From Luteolibacter sp. LG18 (lineage in GTDB: Bacteria > Verrucomicrobiota > Verrucomicrobiia > Verrucomicrobiales > Akkermansiaceae): a DNA stretch of 64,000 nucleotides. Within the stretch, counting starts at the first letter, position 1; every line of letters starts with the position of its first letter. The DNA lies in NCBI RefSeq assembly GCF_036322585.1, contig NZ_AP024600.1:4712001-4776000 (forward strand), written 5' to 3'. Positions 60,200-64,000 of this stretch are shown in pieces. The translations under genes were made by a program, and so were the position numbers. The notes under the pieces were generated by a model, which saw only the letters and a program-made list of their open reading frames with translations, had not been told where the DNA came from and ran no database searches.

Positions 60200-61225
60200 T
60201 CACTCGATGGTGTTGACGTTGCCATTGACCTGGATCGTGCGGTCCAGGTTGAAGGTGACATAGGCGAGACGCTCGACGCCGAAGGGCGTGGAGGTCACGA
60301 GCTCCAAGGTCCACTTGCCGTCCGCGTCGAAGATCTTGTCCCAGTTCGTGAGCGTGAGCACCCGACTCTGGGGGATGGTTTCATTCACCACCAGCGAGGA
60401 GCCCGGCACCACGGTCCCAACCTTCCCCAGCACCGCCGCGCCCTCGTAAACTTGGGCGTAGGTGGTGGAGCTGGGATAGAGGTCGTTCAGGGTGAGCGTG
60501 ACGGTGGGCAGCGCGAAGCGGATGAGCTGGTTGCTGGTGATGCCGGCGATCGAGCCATCCGCCACCGGCCAGATCTGGATGAACTGGGATGCGAGCTGGG
60601 CGGCGGGCGCCTGGTAGTCGTCCAGCGAATAGATCGAATAACGCTCCTCGCCGCGCACCTTGGTCTGGGGTGTGGCGGTGAGCGACGTCATCGAGTACGT
60701 CAACGTCTGCGAACCGTTCACGGCGATCGAGGAGGTGCTGATCAAGGTCGCCTGGGTACGGTCGATCCCGACGCCTGTTCCCGAGGCGCCGTAGGACTGT
60801 TTGTGGCGCAGGAAGTTCACGCTCTTGGAAGCCACCGGATCACTCGCGCCGGACAGCAGGCCGGAAACCGTGATGTCGACATAGAACGGACGGTCGGCAC
60901 GGGTGCGGGGAATCGTGGTGTAGGGATCCTCCGAGCGGATCGACACCGTGGCCATCGGCACGTAGGAGCCCACATACTTGCTATCGAGCAGGTAGCTGGT
61001 CAGCGGCGAGGATTTCACCGTCCACAGTTCGAACCGTGCGCCACCGGGATTGATCGCCAGATCGGATTGCTGGCTACCGGTCGATGAAAGGTTCGCCGAT
61101 TGCTTGGTGGTGCCGGACGGGAGCTGGTACTGGATGATGTAATTGGTGAAAGAGGAACCGCTTTGCGCGGCGGCCCCCATGATCCCCATGGCGGAAAGAA
61201 AGAGAATGGAGCGGAAGGTTTTCAT
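60200..61225 (-). CDS. Secreted beta-rich protein of the prepilin cassette (unrecognised)
   Basis: A 341-residue exported protein: signal peptide MKTFRSILFLSAMGIMGAAAQ, then Ser/Thr-rich beta repeats (FYVDITVSGLLSGASDPVASKSVNF in part; TLISTSSIAVNGSQTLTYSMTSL in part). It ends with FGVERLAYVTFNLDRTIQVNG. The start overlaps the preceding stop by TGATG. It is co-oriented with the two other secreted genes upstream. No known family. Confidence 0.75.
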   Translation of the reverse strand: MKTFRSILFLSAMGIMGAAAQSGSSFTNYIIQYQLPSGTTKQSANLSSTGSQQSDLAINPGGARFELWTVKSSPLTSYLLDSKYVGSYVPMATVSIRSEDPYTTIPRTRADRPFYVDITVSGLLSGASDPVASKSVNFLRHKQSYGASGTGVGIDRTQATLISTSSIAVNGSQTLTYSMTSLTATPQTKVRGEERYSIYSLDDYQAPAAQLASQFIQIWPVADGSIAGITSNQLIRFALPTVTLTLNDLYPSSTTYAQVYEGAAVLGKVGTVVPGSSLVVNETIPQSRVLTLTNWDKIFDADGKWTLELVTSTPFGVERLAYVTFNLDRTIQVNGNVNTIE

Positions 61226-61779
61226 CAGGGTTTCCCGGTGACGGGGGTGGCGGCGGTCGGAGCCGGGGCGGTTTTCAATGGCAACACCGAGATCGGATCG
61301 CCATGAAAGGTGGCAACCACGATGTAGGGACTTTTCGCGAGGCTCTTCTGGACGTCATCCGGCAGGGCTTCGCGCCCTTCGGCCTGCGGGCGGCTCACCT
61401 CCTGGGTGATAATCCAACCGCGGTTGTCGGACAGGAATTCGGACCAGGATTGGAAGTTCGAACCCTCTTTGAAACCGAGCCGGGAGGCATAGGCCGCGGG
61501 TGTATGGAGAATGGCGCGCTTCGGCACGAGAGTAGCCCGGCCAGCGAAACAAAAGATGTCCGAGCGGGTCAGAATATCGCCGGGACGGTTCGCCACGGAA
61601 GGATCCACAGCCAACTCGACGGGTTTCATTTCCACCGTGGGGGGCTGGGTCCGCTGCTGCTGCGCACGGCGCGTCAACTCCTCCGCGGTGACCGCGTCAC
61701 GCATGGTGGGCTTTGCCGCGGTTTCTGCGGCACATGGCAGAACAAGAAGAGCGGCGCTGAACGACAGGAAGGTTTTCAT
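61225..61779 (-). CDS. Secreted protein of the prepilin cassette (unrecognised)
   Basis: A 184-residue exported protein from ATG 61779 (signal MKTFLSFSAALLVLPCAAE). Features: a helix TAEELTRRAQQQRTQPP, PGDILTRSDIFCFAGRATLVPKRAIL, and FLSDNRGWIITQEVSR, with a Pro/Ala-rich end. The ATG overlaps the upstream stop (ATGA at 61779-61776) and its stop overlaps the downstream start. No known family. Confidence 0.75.
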   Translation of the reverse strand: MKTFLSFSAALLVLPCAAETAAKPTMRDAVTAEELTRRAQQQRTQPPTVEMKPVELAVDPSVANRPGDILTRSDIFCFAGRATLVPKRAILHTPAAYASRLGFKEGSNFQSWSEFLSDNRGWIITQEVSRPQAEGREALPDDVQKSLAKSPYIVVATFHGDPISVLPLKTAPAPTAATPVTGKP

Positions 61780-62474
61780 GACTTGCGGAAGGTCACCAGC
61801 AGGCAAAGGTCCTGGATGTCGAAACCCGAGTTCGAGGTGTCGGTATGGGTGAGCTCGAAGAGATAAATCACGTCCATCGGCCCGATCTTGATCTTGCCGG
61901 TGCTGTCAAGATAGGGCTTCAGGAAGCTCTCGATCGTCGGCTGGTTGTAGTCCGGCAGGGTGCTGGGCGGCGTGTCGCCGTTGACCAGCGCCACCACCTG
62001 TTTCGAGCCGGTTTGGGTGGTGTTGTAGAAGGTCGACCAAGCGTTGTTGTAGTAGTAGCGGCCGCCGAAGTTGAGCGGCTTGTTCTTCGCCGCCAGGCGC
62101 GTGTAGACGATGTTGGCGGGTTTCACGTTCGTCTGCTTGTCGTAGAAGATACGGGTCCAGGAACCGGTGTCGTACTTCACCTGGGCCTCCACCGGGAAGT
62201 AGGCGGTGTTCGTGGCCACGGAGGCTCCGAGCACGCGGACATCGATGTAGATGTCCTGCTTCGGCGTGAGGGTCCCCGGCGGCGTGATGGTCACCACGTC
62301 CTGCACAATGCTTGGGTAGGTGATGTTCCAGGTCAGCGTGGGATGGGTGCCGGACTGGACGACGGTGGGATAGGCGGTCAACGAGCCGACCGGGATGGCC
62401 GGATCGTTGGTTTGGGCCGCCGCGTGGGCGGCGAGGCAAAGGACGGCGAGAGCACTGGGGACAAGGGCTTTCAT
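61776..62474 (-). CDS. Secreted beta-sandwich-like protein of the prepilin cassette (unrecognised)
   Basis: A 232-residue exported protein from ATG 62474 (signal MKALVPSALAVLCLAAHAAA). The start of the mature part, SLTAYPTVVQSGTHPTLTWNITYP, has the sequence of an Ig-like strand pair; later KPLNFGGRYYYNNAWSTFYNT is a candidate beta-rich carbohydrate or peptide surface. First of the co-transcribed group. The 284 bases upstream (62475-62758) hold no gene I can support. Confidence 0.75.
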   Translation of the reverse strand: MKALVPSALAVLCLAAHAAAQTNDPAIPVGSLTAYPTVVQSGTHPTLTWNITYPSIVQDVVTITPPGTLTPKQDIYIDVRVLGASVATNTAYFPVEAQVKYDTGSWTRIFYDKQTNVKPANIVYTRLAAKNKPLNFGGRYYYNNAWSTFYNTTQTGSKQVVALVNGDTPPSTLPDYNQPTIESFLKPYLDSTGKIKIGPMDVIYLFELTHTDTSNSGFDIQDLCLLVTFRKS

Positions 62475-62758
62475 GGCGGGCGTAAGGGTGAAAGATGGAA
62501 CTGAATCCGCCGCCATGGCAGCACGGTGGAACCGTGATGGGAGCGGTGCGCGCGGATCGGACACAGGCACGGATGGACCTCATGCAAGGTCAGGCCATGC
62601 CCGCTCGGGACAGATGTCCGTTCGCGGCCACCTCGGGCTGCCGGCAAGGGATTCGGCAAGCCATCGGTCGGATTCGGAAACTCAGGAAGGGAACGATTTC
62701 TGGATCGTCGGGATCAGGGTTGGGTGTTGAACAGCAATTGTCGGGTGGGTGAATGAGG

Positions 62759-63562
62759 TCATCGGACAGGTGCGAGGGGGGCGTCCGACCACGATCTCCA
62801 AGGGCCGCGAGGCACATCGCGGTCATGGGTGAAGCGCCATTCGACCTGCTCGCCGCTGCGGAGTCCGAGGAAATCGCGGACGGCGGGGCTCAGGTCGATG
62901 CCTGCGCTGGAATTCCGGTTAGGACGGGGATCTTCCTTGCCGAAAACGTACTGCCAGTGGTCGGTCACGAAGGGCCCCACATCCTCCCACTGGGCGTAGC
63001 AGACGCGGCCCTTGTGGTGGATGGCGACCCAGCGGTCCTTGCACACGGAAATCCCGTCGCCACGATAATCTTCCCAGAACCATGGGATAACCTCGGGGGC
63101 CTCGGGACGATGCCTGCCATCGCGACCGATGTCATTGTAAGGCAGGGCGATGTAAAAGGGATTGAGCGCGGGGGTGAAGTCCGCCGGGAAGTAACCCTTT
63201 CGGCGCTCGGGATGATCGTAACCGCCGAAGTTCTCCTGCCAGTTCTGGTCCCAGGCGCTGGCGCGGTTCGGGGTCGGATTGTTCTGCGACGGCTGCTCGC
63301 CCACCCAGAAGACGGTCGAGACCACATTGCGGTGCCAGGAATCCGGACCGCGGAAACGCTCGCGCGGATTCTCGATGACGACGCTCGCCGCGGGCGGCAC
63401 GCCGTAGGGATCGCTGAGCGTCGGGATCACGTCCCGGCGGTTGTCCAACAGGCGCTCATGGGCCGCCTCTAACCGGTCTTCCAAGGCCGCATTCGCCAGA
63501 GCCGGAGCAAGAAGCGCCGCGGCAAACAGGGAGAAACGAACTGGAAGCTCTGGGTTACCCAT
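62759..63562 (-). CDS. Exported protein with double-psi beta-barrel-like end
   Basis: A 267-residue exported protein with signal peptide (residues about 1-25, FSLFAAALLAPALANA). The C-terminal half has GRVCYAQWEDVGPFVTDHW and AGIDLSPAVRDFLGL, recalling the GPF and IDLS motifs of RlpA/expansin-type double-psi beta barrels. The middle is rich in W, H and aromatic residues (WDQNWQENFGGYDHPERRKGYF in part). It may act on or bind cell-wall glycan. The fold is inferred from motifs. Confidence 0.65.
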   Translation of the reverse strand: MGNPELPVRFSLFAAALLAPALANAALEDRLEAAHERLLDNRRDVIPTLSDPYGVPPAASVVIENPRERFRGPDSWHRNVVSTVFWVGEQPSQNNPTPNRASAWDQNWQENFGGYDHPERRKGYFPADFTPALNPFYIALPYNDIGRDGRHRPEAPEVIPWFWEDYRGDGISVCKDRWVAIHHKGRVCYAQWEDVGPFVTDHWQYVFGKEDPRPNRNSSAGIDLSPAVRDFLGLRSGEQVEWRFTHDRDVPRGPWRSWSDAPLAPVR

Positions 63563-63774
63563 CGTTCGGACCTACGCGATCACGGGTGTTGCCTCGACCC
63601 TAAATAATCAGGGGTTTCTTACAAGAATATTCAGATTATTTTTGAACGCTTCGGACGTTCAGGTGTCGTGCACAACTCGCTCAAAGATCACGCTCGCCTA
63701 TAAGCCAAAAATTTGAACGAGTTACAATAAAATTTTGGAACTACGTAATACACCGATTACGCGATGGTCCGGGA
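63563..63774. other. A/T-rich non-coding interval upstream of the DPBB-like gene, downstream of mutL
   Basis: About 210 bases without a supported gene. The part 63600-63760 is much richer in A and T than the rest of the window. It includes a hairpin TGAACG (63643-63648)/CGTTCA (63656-63661) and runs such as AATTTTGG and ATTATTTTT. It could hold the promoter of the minus-strand DPBB-like gene and the mutL terminator; I cannot define either. Confidence 0.4.
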
Positions 63775-64000
63775 TCAGGCGTTGCCGCGGTCCAGCCCGA
63801 AGCGCTTTTCGAGTTCGCGGATCGAGAACTCGGTGAGCGTCGGGCGACCGTCCGGGGCGCAGTACGGCAGCTCGCATTCGAACAGCCCATCGAGCAAAGC
63901 GCTCGTTTCAATCATCCTCACCGGCAGCCCCGCGGCCATGCGCCGGGCCATCAGCCGGGCCACGCGCTCGAAGGCGAAACGCGGCCCGGGAGTGGATTCG
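63775..64000 (-). CDS. mutL: DNA mismatch repair protein MutL, C-terminal part (5' truncated by window)
   Basis: The last 75 codons of MutL. The C-terminal dimerisation domain motifs are present: FERVARLMARRMAAG, LLDGLFECELPYCAPDGRPT (the CPHGRP-type metal/regulatory motif as CAPDGRP) and the end FSIRELEKRFGLDR. The ATPase N-terminus lies outside the window. The altered CxPDGRP and the lack of sight of the DQHAxxERxxYE motif leave endonuclease activity undecided. Confidence 0.85.
   Translation of the reverse strand, partial: ESTPGPRFAFERVARLMARRMAAGLPVRMIETSALLDGLFECELPYCAPDGRPTLTEFSIRELEKRFGLDRGNA

Overview
The window is GC-rich, densely packed bacterial chromosome. The best overall fit is a member of Verrucomicrobiota (Luteolibacter/Haloferula-like). 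The reasons are a GspG-M plus secretin operon of the verrucomicrobial type, a second cassette of unfamiliar prepilin-like proteins, many short secreted proteins of unknown function, and the mix of housekeeping genes. This placement is inference; there is no rRNA in the window. There are no prophages, insertion sequences or CRISPR arrays.

Layout. 1-3.1 kb: end of rarA, an ArsR-type regulator divergent from an old-yellow-enzyme reductase and a luciferase-like flavin oxidoreductase. 3.2-4.4 kb: an A/T-richer orphan gene beside a tRNA with anticodon CAT. 4.6-8.8 kb: a lysine catabolism operon (lysine 6-transaminase, aminoadipate-semialdehyde dehydrogenase, and an unrecognised third protein). 8.8-12.8 kb: a fungal-type cystathionine gamma-synthase with a structured leader, tRNA-Val(CAC) and a beta-CASP nuclease. 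13.6-21.9 kb: a nine-gene type II secretion operon on the minus strand, including a collagen-like protein. 22.1-28.0 kb: polyamine genes (carboxynorspermidine dehydrogenase and decarboxylase, arginine decarboxylase) with an SPFH protein and a VOC protein. 28.0-31.9 kb: two paralogous secreted proteins, a hydroxypyruvate-isomerase-like enzyme and two overlapping LysR regulators. 32.1-38.6 kb: a heavy-metal RND efflux operon framed by two small His/Cys-rich exported proteins.

38.7-51.3 kb is mostly housekeeping: apt, pgi, a DUF433/PIN-like toxin-antitoxin pair, fmt, adk, a UbiA-like membrane protein, an M48 peptidase with LemA, a DEDDh exonuclease, a PlsC-type acyltransferase, cmk-aroA-tyrA, and a lipoprotein. 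51.4-53.8 kb holds LuxE- and LuxC-like acyl reductase genes followed by an IF-1-like gene. 54.1-56.4 kb: a zinc-ribbon/HEAT membrane protein and a COG1579 protein. 56.5-62.5 kb: a cassette of three prepilin-like and three secreted proteins. The window ends with a DPBB-like exported protein and the C-terminus of MutL.

The main non-coding signal is a dispersed family of REP palindromes (GTAG or GGAG head, 6-8 bp arms, 3-4 base loop). They lie almost entirely between convergent genes, usually as inverted or tandem pairs. At least three times the TAG of the conserved GTAG is the stop codon of the adjoining gene. Such elements are known to be spread by RAYT (REP-associated tyrosine) transposases; none is in this window.
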